DNA of 6,962 nt from the NCBI GenBank assembly GCA_021797385.1, contig JAJZZW010000103.1, positions 1-6,962 of the forward strand, in the 5' to 3' direction. Of this stretch, positions 1 to 5,397 are shown one piece after another (position 1 is the first letter of the stretch; each line of letters opens with the position of its first letter). The notes beneath the pieces were generated by a model. It saw only the letters and a list, made by a program, of their open reading frames with translations. It had not been told where the DNA came from and did no database searches. The DNA is from Thermoplasmata archaeon (lineage in GTDB: Archaea > Thermoplasmatota > Thermoplasmata > Thermoplasmatales > Thermoplasmataceae). The position numbers were made by a program, and so were the translations under genes.

Positions 1-752
1 TATTTCTAGTACACAATGAAACATCCAATGGAACCGCAATAAGGGATATGTCAGAGATCATAAAAATAGTCAAAAGCAAGGGTGCAAAGCTTTTAATCGA
101 TGATGTTTCCGGATTCGGTGGTTATTCCATGGATATGAAAGGAATTTATGCCATGGTAACAGGAAGCCAGAAAAATATTGCAGCAATACCCGGTATAGGA
201 ATAATATTCCTGTCCAGAGAGGCCTGCAATGATATGTGGGACACTGATTCTGTATCTGCTCCTTTCTACCTTGATCTGAAAACTTCATTAAAATTCCTTG
301 ACAAAAATGAAACCGCATACACACCGTCAACCGGAGCATTTATGTCGCTGAATCTTGCTCTGAAAATATTGGACAAAGAAGGATTCTCCAATCGTATAAA
401 AAGGATAGAATCATCCTCGGAATTTGTGAGGAAACAGTTTATAGAAAATGGTGTACAGATATTTGGGAACAGCGACATATACTCAAATACTGTGGTGTGT
501 TTTTATAACAGGGATGCAGAAATGATTAAAAAGCTCCTTGCTTCCGGCATTGCAGTATCAAAAGGTATGGGTCCAATATCCGAAAATACAATCAGAATCG
601 GAACAATGGGAGTTATAAATAACTTTTACATATCAAAATTCTTGAATACATATTTCAAACTTCGCGGAATTAATAAAACCATAAATATAGATGAAATACC
701 TGACACAACGAAACTCCCAGATTTTCTGCTAGATGATGTCAATTTAGCTTGA
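1..752 (+). CDS. Class V PLP-dependent aminotransferase (serine-pyruvate / alanine-glyoxylate type), 5'-truncated
   Basis: The gene enters from the left edge: the frame is open from base 3, and the residues before the first ATG (48) read VHNETSNGT, matching the HxETSTG substrate/PLP motif of class V (fold type I) aminotransferases, so ATG 48 is internal. Further motifs follow in family order: the Asp that contacts the pyridine nitrogen in LLIDDVSGFGG (codon 99-101), the Schiff-base Lys in TGSQK (codon 171-173) followed by PGIGIIFLS, a FYLDLK segment with YTPSTGAF, and the carboxylate-binding Arg in IRIGTMG (codon 594-596). About 250 codons are present; the family is usually 350-390 residues, so roughly the first third is missing. 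A tail of about 27 residues after the last helix looks poorly conserved. Known members transfer amino groups between alanine, serine or aspartate and glyoxylate or pyruvate; the substrate cannot be set from this fragment. The last 14 bp overlap the end of the convergent alaX. Confidence 0.9.
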   Translation, partial: FLVHNETSNGTAIRDMSEIIKIVKSKGAKLLIDDVSGFGGYSMDMKGIYAMVTGSQKNIAAIPGIGIIFLSREACNDMWDTDSVSAPFYLDLKTSLKFLDKNETAYTPSTGAFMSLNLALKILDKEGFSNRIKRIESSSEFVRKQFIENGVQIFGNSDIYSNTVVCFYNRDAEMIKKLLASGIAVSKGMGPISENTIRIGTMGVINNFYISKFLNTYFKLRGINKTINIDEIPDTTKLPDFLLDDVNLA

Positions 753-1455
753 AACTTAGCCTTTTGTGCCCCTTTCCCTTATTTTCTATTTTTAACATTT
801 CTATCTGTCCCACTTCATTTGTACTAGAAACATGTGTACCGCCATCGGCCTGAAAATCAAAATTCTCTATCTCTATTATCCTCACTCTAGGAAGTTTTTC
901 TATTAGCTGCCTGCCCGGTTCAGTTCTTGAAAGTCCCGGTATCTTGAGAGCTTCGGATCTGCTTATTTCCCGCTGGAAGACCCTCAGTCCAGAATTTACA
1001 ATATTCTGGGCTTTTACTATTATTTCATTAATCAGTTCTTTATCTATAATATCAAAGCTGAAATCAACCCTGGCGTGGTCATCATATATCTGCCCACCTG
1101 TAAGTAATCCGTTCTTGTAATCATTGTTTACAACACCATCTATGATATGAACTGCAGTGTGGTATCTCATGTGTATGTAACGTCTTTCCCAGTTAATTAT
1201 GCCATGTACTTTATCTCCTTTATCTAAAGACACATAACCATCAGCAATATGGATAATTTCTCCATCTTCCTGCCTTACGTCTAATATATTGATATCAGTG
1301 TTTTCACTTTTCAGTATCCCTGTATCATTTGGCTGACCGCCACTAGTGGGATAAAATAATGTTCTGTCCAGAACTATGTTTCCAGCCTCAGCAGAAATCA
1401 CGGTGGCATCAAATTCTTTCCCGTACATATCCGTATAATAAAGTTTTTCAGTCAT
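739..1455 (-). CDS. alaX: AlaX-type alanyl-tRNA editing hydrolase (medium-length form)
   Basis: A 238-residue stand-alone homologue of the AlaRS editing domain. Such proteins hydrolyse Ser-tRNA(Ala), and in the medium form also Gly-tRNA(Ala), in the cytoplasm. The N-terminal part has the glycine-rich motif FYPTSGGQPNDTG (about residues 34-46) shared with AlaRS. The zinc site HxxxH is H99-TAV-H103, after HMRYH. The C-terminal metal motif is ADGGTHVSST (203-212), with H208. In AlaRS the residue four before this His is Cys (CGGTH); here it is Asp204, so the fourth metal ligand differs or is absent. There is no aminoacylation domain and no C-Ala domain; the length fits AlaX-M. The ATG at 1455 is preceded by no Shine-Dalgarno site, but a box A at 1475-1484 predicts a transcript starting at or next to the ATG. 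The gene is convergent with the aminotransferase (14-bp overlap) and divergent from the disulfide oxidoreductase. Confidence 0.9.
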   Translation of the reverse strand: MTEKLYYTDMYGKEFDATVISAEAGNIVLDRTLFYPTSGGQPNDTGILKSENTDINILDVRQEDGEIIHIADGYVSLDKGDKVHGIINWERRYIHMRYHTAVHIIDGVVNNDYKNGLLTGGQIYDDHARVDFSFDIIDKELINEIIVKAQNIVNSGLRVFQREISRSEALKIPGLSRTEPGRQLIEKLPRVRIIEIENFDFQADGGTHVSSTNEVGQIEMLKIENKGKGHKRLSFKLN

Positions 1456-1474
1456 CGAATTAGTAGTGTGATAT

Positions 1475-1484
1475 CTTATATTAA
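1475..1484 (-). promoter_or_regulatory. Box A (TATA) promoter of alaX
   Basis: On the minus strand the element reads TTAATATAAG. Its centre lies about 24 nt before the alaX ATG, the spacing expected between an archaeal TATA box and the transcription start, so the mRNA should be leaderless. No GGAGG or GGTG motif precedes the ATG. Confidence 0.6.
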
Positions 1485-1527
1485 TATAATCTGTTGTCCA
1501 TGGAGTATACAGATTTGTGCAGGAATA

Positions 1528-1541
1528 TTTATATATTATAT
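1528..1541 (+). promoter_or_regulatory. Box A (TATA) promoter of the protein disulfide oxidoreductase
   Basis: The T/A-only stretch TTTATATATTATAT lies about 22-35 nt before the ATG at 1563. It sits back to back with the alaX box A in the 107-bp divergent spacer. There is no ribosome-binding motif before the ATG, so a leaderless or very short-leader transcript is likely. The exact TATA register is ambiguous because the stretch is uniformly A/T. Confidence 0.6.
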
Positions 1542-1562
1542 TTAAATATCAATTTGATAATT

Positions 1563-2225
1563 ATGAGTTTAATAAGGGAAGAAGATGCAAAATTCCTGAG
1601 GGAAGATTTCGAGAAAAAATTAACAAACATGGTAGATTTGGTTGTGTTCACATCTGAAGATAGCAATTGTAAATATTGCAAGGATACTATTAATCTGGTT
1701 GACGAGGTAAGCGCCCTATCAGATAAGATAAACCTGGTGAAATACATATACGAAAAAGACAAGGAAATGGTTGAAAAATATCAGGTTGAAAAGTATCCTG
1801 CAACAATAGTTGCCAGACACGGTGACGAGGATGGAAGAATAATTTACTACGGTATCCCGTCTGGATACGAATTCGGTTCACTTATAGAAGACCTCGAAAA
1901 CGTATCCAGTGGAGAGGCAGATGTATCAAAGAAAGCAGTTGAGCTTATATCAAAAATAGAAAAACCTGTAACCATAAAGGTTTATGTAACTCCCACTTGC
2001 CAGTACTGCCCCAAGGCTGTAATTACAGCACATAAATTTGCTCTAATGAATAAAAACATAAAGAGTGAAATGATCGAATCACTTGAATTTGACAAGGAAG
2101 CATCAGATGCAGGAGTCTCTGCAGTACCACATATAGTTATAAATGACGATGTCACTTTTCCCGGTGCATATCCTGATGACCAGTTTGCAGAATATGTGAT
2201 GGAAGCATACAACCACGAAGAATAA
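1563..2225 (+). CDS. pdo: Protein disulfide oxidoreductase (PDO), tandem thioredoxin-fold, glutaredoxin-like
   Basis: A 220-residue protein with two thioredoxin-fold units, as in archaeal PDO (about 226 residues in Pyrococcus). Unit 1 has the redox motif C36-K-Y-C39 after LVVFTSEDSN and a cis-Pro region YPATIV (P79). Unit 2 has C146-Q-Y-C149 after IKVYVTPT and a cis-Pro region AVPHIVI. Both CxxC pairs are intact, so both units should be redox-active. Known PDOs reduce, oxidise and isomerise disulfides of intracellular proteins in thermophilic and acidophilic archaea. No signal peptide is seen, so the protein is cytoplasmic. The start is ATG 1563: MSLIREEDAKFLRE matches the usual PDO N-terminus. 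The open frame continues upstream to a TTG at 1494, but that stretch contains the box A and encodes a hydrophobic run unlike the family. The stop is followed directly by a T-rich tract. No PDO reductase gene is in the window. Confidence 0.93.
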   Translation: MSLIREEDAKFLREDFEKKLTNMVDLVVFTSEDSNCKYCKDTINLVDEVSALSDKINLVKYIYEKDKEMVEKYQVEKYPATIVARHGDEDGRIIYYGIPSGYEFGSLIEDLENVSSGEADVSKKAVELISKIEKPVTIKVYVTPTCQYCPKAVITAHKFALMNKNIKSEMIESLEFDKEASDAGVSAVPHIVINDDVTFPGAYPDDQFAEYVMEAYNHEE

Positions 2226-2239
2226 TTTTATTATTTTTT
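2226..2239 (+). terminator. T-rich terminator after pdo
   Basis: Immediately after the pdo stop codon the coding strand reads TTTTATTATTTTTT, ending in six T. Archaeal RNA polymerase terminates on such oligo-T runs without needing a hairpin. It also separates pdo from the tRNA promoter that starts 19 bp further on. Confidence 0.5.
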
Positions 2240-2257
2240 ACTTAAAATAAATAGAAA

Positions 2258-2267
2258 TTTTATATAA
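2258..2267 (+). promoter_or_regulatory. Box A (TATA) promoter of tRNA-Thr
   Basis: TTTATATAAG occupies -32 to -23 relative to the first base of the mature tRNA (2290), preceded by the purine run AGAAA as a possible BRE. Spacing predicts transcription start within a few bases of the tRNA 5' end, leaving little or no leader for RNase P to remove. Confidence 0.7.
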
Positions 2268-2289
2268 GAATTTAAAATACAGTAAATGC

Positions 2290-2363
2290 GCCATCGTAGC
2301 TCAGCATGGTAGAGCGGCTGATTTGTAATCAGCAGGTCGGGGGATCGAATCCCTCCGATGGCT
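2290..2363 (+). tRNA. tRNA-Thr, anticodon TGT
   Basis: The cloverleaf is complete and fully paired. The acceptor stem is GCCATCG (2290-2296) with CGATGGC (2356-2362). The D stem is GCTC (2299-2302) with GAGC (2312-2315), with G18G19 in the loop. The anticodon stem is GCTGA with TCAGC around loop TTTGTAA, anticodon TGT at 2324-2326, which reads ACA (Thr). The T stem is 2339-2343 with 2351-2355, including one G-T pair. The discriminator is T (2363), as in other archaeal tRNA-Thr. No CCA is encoded (TAGC follows) and there is no intron. The T loop is ATCGAAT, so position 54 is A rather than the usual T. The gene stands alone with its own promoter, and the convergent FAD oxidoreductase ends 17 bp downstream. 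Confidence 0.97.
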
Positions 2364-2380
2364 TAGCTTGTAAAATTTGT

Positions 2381-3589
2381 TCAATATATTGTTCCTATTC
2401 CGGAATACATAGATTTTATATATTTATCATTATTAAAACGTTCCATAGAAAATTGTGACCAGTCGAATAGGGACTCCTCAGGCAATCTACCAGTTACCAT
2501 ATCTGCAACAATTATTCCGTAAGCAGGTGACAGTTTAAATCCATGTCCACTCAATCCTGCACAGACAAACACATTTTCCAACCCTGATTTTGATAGAGAA
2601 TCAATTATCGCCTGTCCATCCGGCGACATATCGTAGAGACCAGAGATTGCGGCAACAATGGATGCGTTTCCCATACCTGGAAGTCTTTCGGTTACCCTGC
2701 TTAAATATTCCTCAATGTAGTTATCGGTTACATGGTTTTCCAAATTCTGTTTGATGTCAAACGCCTCGTGATCTATGGCAGGGTCCAGGCTTCCTATTGC
2801 AGTAAGCGTTTCACCCTCCATTTTATAGTATGCTGATTTCTGTGGGTCCCACAGTGTTGGTTTTATTCCATGGTACATTCCAGGTCTTCTTATGTATATA
2901 ATATCATGTACAGACGCATATAACGGGATCAGCATGTTGTCAGCAATACCTGACGATCGAAGAAGAAAGTTAGTCCATGTGTTGGTAGCAAGTATGACCT
3001 TATCAGCACTGTATTTTTTACCATTTATCAGATAAATTGATGCGTTTTTTTCACTGCTCTCCACCTTTGACACTGCTATACCGGTATTTATCTGTGCTCC
3101 AAGTGCTTTCGCCCCGCTGGCATAGGCAGATGCAGTTGCAACAGGGTCAGCATACCCGCTTTCCTCCTCAAAAAGTATATAATCATAATCCTCAGAATTA
3201 ATATCAGGAAAAAATTCTTTGACTTTTGAAATGGATATCTCCTCTTCCTTTATTCCCAGTTCAACAAGCATTTCTCTGTTCTTTCTTGCAGTTTCTGCAT
3301 TGCCTCCTGTGAATGGAAATATCATGCCTGTTCTGGTAAATCCAGAATATCCGATACTATTAAAATTCTTGAATTGATTTAAAGAATAAAGTGCCATGGA
3401 CGCGATCAGTTTATTGCTGTAATGTGTCCTGACAAGTGCACTTGATCTGCCGGTATTTCCTGATGCTATATTTCCACGATCGAACAGTGTTACTTTCAAT
3501 CCTCTGCTTGCCAGGTTATACGCTACACTGCATCCTGTACTCCCGCCGCCAACAACAATAACAGATTCCACAGACTTATCAAAAACCAT
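2381..3589 (-). CDS. FAD-dependent oxidoreductase of the DAO family (sarcosine/glycine oxidase-like)
   Basis: A 402-residue flavoprotein. The N-terminal Rossmann motif is VIVVGGGSTGCSVAYNLA (GGGSTG at residues 14-19), ending in Asp37 at the strand-2 position that binds the FAD ribose. It is followed by SGNTGRSSALVR, the second flavin-contact motif of the DAO/sarcosine oxidase beta-subunit family. The C-terminal motif GHGFKLSPAYG (348-358) closes the FAD site. Length fits single-chain or beta-subunit amine oxidases (380-410 residues). Known relatives oxidise sarcosine, glycine, proline or 2-hydroxy acids; substrate cannot be assigned here, and no sarcosine oxidase partner subunits are nearby. 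No signal peptide: a cytoplasmic enzyme. The ATG at 3589 lies three residues before the conserved fold begins and has a box A 24 nt upstream and no Shine-Dalgarno site. It follows the small unknown gene on the same strand after a 70-bp gap, but the promoter suggests separate transcription. Confidence 0.88.
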   Translation of the reverse strand: MVFDKSVESVIVVGGGSTGCSVAYNLASRGLKVTLFDRGNIASGNTGRSSALVRTHYSNKLIASMALYSLNQFKNFNSIGYSGFTRTGMIFPFTGGNAETARKNREMLVELGIKEEEISISKVKEFFPDINSEDYDYILFEEESGYADPVATASAYASGAKALGAQINTGIAVSKVESSEKNASIYLINGKKYSADKVILATNTWTNFLLRSSGIADNMLIPLYASVHDIIYIRRPGMYHGIKPTLWDPQKSAYYKMEGETLTAIGSLDPAIDHEAFDIKQNLENHVTDNYIEEYLSRVTERLPGMGNASIVAAISGLYDMSPDGQAIIDSLSKSGLENVFVCAGLSGHGFKLSPAYGIIVADMVTGRLPEESLFDWSQFSMERFNNDKYIKSMYSGIGTIY

Positions 3590-3607
3590 TACATTCTATT
3601 TTTAATG

Positions 3608-3617
3608 AATATAAAAA
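3608..3617 (-). promoter_or_regulatory. Box A (TATA) promoter of the FAD oxidoreductase
   Basis: On the minus strand TTTTTATATT is centred about 23-24 nt before the ATG at 3589, giving a predicted leaderless start. The spacer between it and the upstream small gene is otherwise A/T-rich with no clear hairpin. Confidence 0.55.
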
Positions 3618-3659
3618 TATTATCTGTGGAACAAATATAAGATAATTAAAATTTATAAT

Positions 3660-3926
3660 TCAATTGAAATATGTCGTTTTTCCTATGTCTTCTTCCTTAT
3701 TTTTGGACACCACATTTTCTTCATCAAATTCTATATACGATACTGAACTTACAGGAATAAGTCTCAATTTTGATTTCCCTCCAGAAGTTATTCTGAATAC
3801 AAGGGAACCATCCTCGCCCAGAATTGCATATCCGAAGTATTCCCCTTCTGTTATAAGTGGCTTGTCATCTCCACTTGATGAAACAACCGTATATTTACCT
3901 CCTTTCTTAATCTCAATCATATCCAT
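3660..3926 (-). CDS. Small protein of unknown function, predicted small beta-barrel
   Basis: An 88-residue protein that I do not recognise by name. It begins MDMIEIKKGGKYTVVSS, continues through GEYFGYAILGEDGSLVFRI and KLRLIPVSSVSYIEFDEE, and ends in a charged tail (about residues 72-88). The alternation of short hydrophobic strands with glycine turns suggests a five-strand SH3/Sm-like barrel; similar short proteins with an RLIP-type strand occur, as I recall, as uncharacterised archaeal families. There are no cysteines, membrane segments or catalytic motifs. The start may be ATG 3926 or the in-frame ATG at 3920; neither has a Shine-Dalgarno site, and an upstream TATA-like element at 3957-3966 would give a leader of about 10-16 nt. 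The opposite strand is open over the same region but its translation looks like an antisense shadow. It is divergent from aroD and lies upstream of the FAD oxidoreductase. Confidence 0.7.
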   Translation of the reverse strand: MDMIEIKKGGKYTVVSSSGDDKPLITEGEYFGYAILGEDGSLVFRITSGGKSKLRLIPVSSVSYIEFDEENVVSKNKEEDIGKTTYFN

Positions 3927-3956
3927 GCGTGGATATAATATTCTATGTAAAAAGGT

Positions 3957-3966
3957 TTATTATATC
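3957..3966 (-). promoter_or_regulatory. Possible box A for the small unknown gene
   Basis: On the minus strand GATATAATAA lies about 31-40 nt before ATG 3926. A start about 25 nt downstream of its centre would leave a leader of about 10 nt. A second TATA-like stretch at 3932-3941 is too close to the ATG to serve this start. Confidence 0.4.
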
Positions 3967-3981
3967 ATGCCAAATGGATAA

Positions 3982-3994
3982 TTTTTATATTATA
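3982..3994 (+). promoter_or_regulatory. Box A (TATA) promoter of aroD
   Basis: TTTTTATATTATA is centred about 22-23 nt before the ATG at 4010, consistent with a leaderless aroD transcript. It falls inside the longer open frame that starts at 3929, which argues that the upstream start is not used. Confidence 0.6.
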
Positions 3995-4009
3995 CTGAAA
4001 TACTTTATT

Positions 4010-4675
4010 ATGTACGGAAGAGTCTGTAAAATATACACATCAATTTTCTTTGATGATTTTAAACACATGAAAACGGAATTTGAAAACGGATTAAAAGATT
4101 ATTCGCGCCATTATGAAATAAGATATGACCTCTTCAGGTCTCATAATACAGCAAATTTAGGGGAAATACTGGAATATCTGAATAAAAACAGTATTGATTA
4201 CATATTCACATTCAGATCCAGCGAAATCAAGGAGATAAATAAAGTTTACACGGCAGCTATGGGTAATTTGCCCCCTATTGTAGATATTGATATAAAATCA
4301 TTCCAGTTCAGAAGGGATTTTTTCAAGGGAACAAATTTAATGTTATCGTATCATGGTACCAATAATGACGATATCCATTATATACTGGAGGATATATCCA
4401 AGTTCAAACCAGATATATATAAAATAGCACTGACTTATACCGATAAAGGAAAATTCCTGGACGATTTAGATTATTTATATCATTATAGAATTGAAAAAAA
4501 TGTTAAACTCGCATTTGTACCTATGGGGGATAACAATGGCTTTCTGAGGCTGGTCTCAGTGGGCATGGTTTCTGATTATGCCTATGCCTCTTATAAGGAT
4601 AAAACTGCCCCAGGCCAGATTGAGACTCAAGAGTTTAATTCGCTTATGAACCGGTTCAAAGAAAAATATGAATAA
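4010..4675 (+). CDS. aroD: Type I 3-dehydroquinate dehydratase (shikimate pathway)
   Basis: A 221-residue (beta/alpha)8-barrel enzyme that dehydrates 3-dehydroquinate to 3-dehydroshikimate through a Schiff base; cytoplasmic. Motifs in order: IDYIFTFRSSE (62-72, substrate Arg69), DIDI (92-95), LMLSYHGTN with catalytic His115, DIYKIAL with Schiff-base Lys138, FVPMGDNNGFLRL with substrate Arg180, and TAPGQ (199-203) for the substrate carboxylate end. Compared with the Salmonella-type enzyme, the Glu that should be four residues after Arg69 is Ile73, with a Glu at 72 instead, and the usual Ser of SAPGQ is Thr199. Length matches archaeal type I enzymes (about 220). The start chosen is ATG 4010: it begins the first barrel strand and has a well-placed box A. 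The frame is open back to 3929, but the extra 27 residues are not family-like and cover the promoter. No other aro genes are visible. The 3' end overlaps convergent marC by 20 bp. Confidence 0.92.
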   Translation: MYGRVCKIYTSIFFDDFKHMKTEFENGLKDYSRHYEIRYDLFRSHNTANLGEILEYLNKNSIDYIFTFRSSEIKEINKVYTAAMGNLPPIVDIDIKSFQFRRDFFKGTNLMLSYHGTNNDDIHYILEDISKFKPDIYKIALTYTDKGKFLDDLDYLYHYRIEKNVKLAFVPMGDNNGFLRLVSVGMVSDYAYASYKDKTAPGQIETQEFNSLMNRFKEKYE

Positions 4676-5282
4676 TGCCTGTTGTAATCAAATCAACAGC
4701 TATAGCCGTCAGAAGTAATCCCATTATCCTTGATATTACAATTGATCCTGTTTTCCCTATCTTCTGGAATATTGACAGTGAATATTTCAGTATAACGAAT
4801 GCGAGGATTAGCACAAGAATTACAGCAGCAATTACCATTGTTCTTGAAAGTATATTTATCCCTGTCCCATTGAAATATATTATGGCAGTTGTAATAGATC
4901 CCGGGCCTGCCAACAGCGGGGTCCCTATAGGTGCAATCGCTATAGCTTCCCTGTCCGCGGAGTCCTGCTGCTCAACATTCGTAATCTTTGTCTGTGAAGT
5001 TTTACCTTGAAGCATATCAAAACCGACCTTGAAGAGCAGTATACCACCTGCTATTTCAAAATCGTAAATGCTGATTCCCAGAATATCAAAAATATAGACT
5101 CCGAGAAACATAAAACCGAAGAGCATTCCAGCCGCCATATAAACGCTTCTACGTATAACCTCTTTCCTCTCCTTCAAACTGTACCCATCGGTAAGCGTAA
5201 TGAGTATCGGCACTGCACCTATGGGATTTATAATGGCAAATAGTGCCACGAAGACGGTTAAAAATAAAAGGAAAACTGTCAT
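4656..5282 (-). CDS. MarC-family integral membrane protein
   Basis: A 208-residue hydrophobic protein with about six membrane helices (roughly residues 3-25, 47-68, 75-92, 112-135, 145-163 and 184-206). It has the two family signatures, one in each half: INPIGAVP (18-25) and IAPIGTPLLAGPGSITT (116-132). The only long polar loop is QGKTSQTKITNVEQQ to EA (about 92-113). Length matches the family (about 200-220). MarC proteins are cytoplasmic-membrane proteins whose substrate is not settled; the name comes from the E. coli mar locus, but a role in drug resistance was not confirmed there. The ATG at 5282 has a GGTG motif 5 nt upstream (5288-5291), unlike the leaderless neighbours, which suggests a leadered or operon transcript from the TATA repeat at 5346-5361 or from the ATPase gene upstream. 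Its last 20 bp overlap the end of aroD. Confidence 0.9.
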   Translation of the reverse strand: MTVFLLFLTVFVALFAIINPIGAVPILITLTDGYSLKERKEVIRRSVYMAAGMLFGFMFLGVYIFDILGISIYDFEIAGGILLFKVGFDMLQGKTSQTKITNVEQQDSADREAIAIAPIGTPLLAGPGSITTAIIYFNGTGINILSRTMVIAAVILVLILAFVILKYSLSIFQKIGKTGSIVISRIMGLLLTAIAVDLITTGIIHIFL

Positions 5283-5287
5283 TTAAA

Positions 5288-5291
5288 CACC
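5288..5291 (-). promoter_or_regulatory. Ribosome-binding motif of marC
   Basis: GGTG on the mRNA strand, 5 nt before ATG 5282, complementary to the CACC part of the archaeal 16S rRNA tail. The ATPase gene has the same motif and spacing, while the leaderless genes of the window lack it. Confidence 0.45.
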
Positions 5292-5345
5292 ATAATTACA
5301 ATGTATTAATCTTTTTGCCCGGAGAAATTTTAAACATTTTCTGGG

Positions 5346-5361
5346 TATAAAATTATAAAAT
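5346..5361 (-). promoter_or_regulatory. Tandem TATA-like repeat between the ATPase gene and marC
   Basis: The octamer TATAAAAT occurs twice head to tail on the plus strand (ATTTTATA twice on the minus strand), within the 115-bp spacer between the ATPase stop and the marC start. Read toward marC it would be a box A giving a start near 5325 and a leader of about 43 nt that includes the GGTG motif. A weaker TATA-like stretch at 5301-5310 is the alternative, and would give a leaderless transcript. Nothing else is visible in the spacer. Confidence 0.4.
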
Positions 5362-5397
5362 CCCTGCATAAATATTTCATCAAAATTTTAACAGATG

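Noticed and set aside
1494..1562. N-terminal extension of the disulfide oxidoreductase from a TTG at 1494
   Set aside because: The stretch holds the box A, encodes Ile/Tyr/Leu-rich sequence unlike PDO N-termini, and the ATG at 1563 matches both the family start and the CxxC positions (36-39, 146-149) of known PDOs.
3664..3981. Plus-strand 105-codon open frame opposite the small unknown gene
   Set aside because: Its translation has no recognisable structure and mirrors the minus-strand gene; it also has no promoter at a sensible distance.
3929..4009. Longer start for aroD
   Set aside because: It would include the TATA box and 27 non-family residues; the first barrel strand begins just after ATG 4010.
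4675..5010. Plus-strand 111-codon hydrophobic frame opposite marC
   Set aside because: Its Ile/Ala/Val richness is the expected antisense image of a membrane-protein gene; both MarC signature motifs are on the minus strand.
5341..5363. Possible hairpin terminator between GGG and CCC in the ATPase-marC spacer
   Set aside because: Only the three outer G-C pairs match; the inner bases mismatch. The stretch is better explained as a tandem TATA-like repeat.
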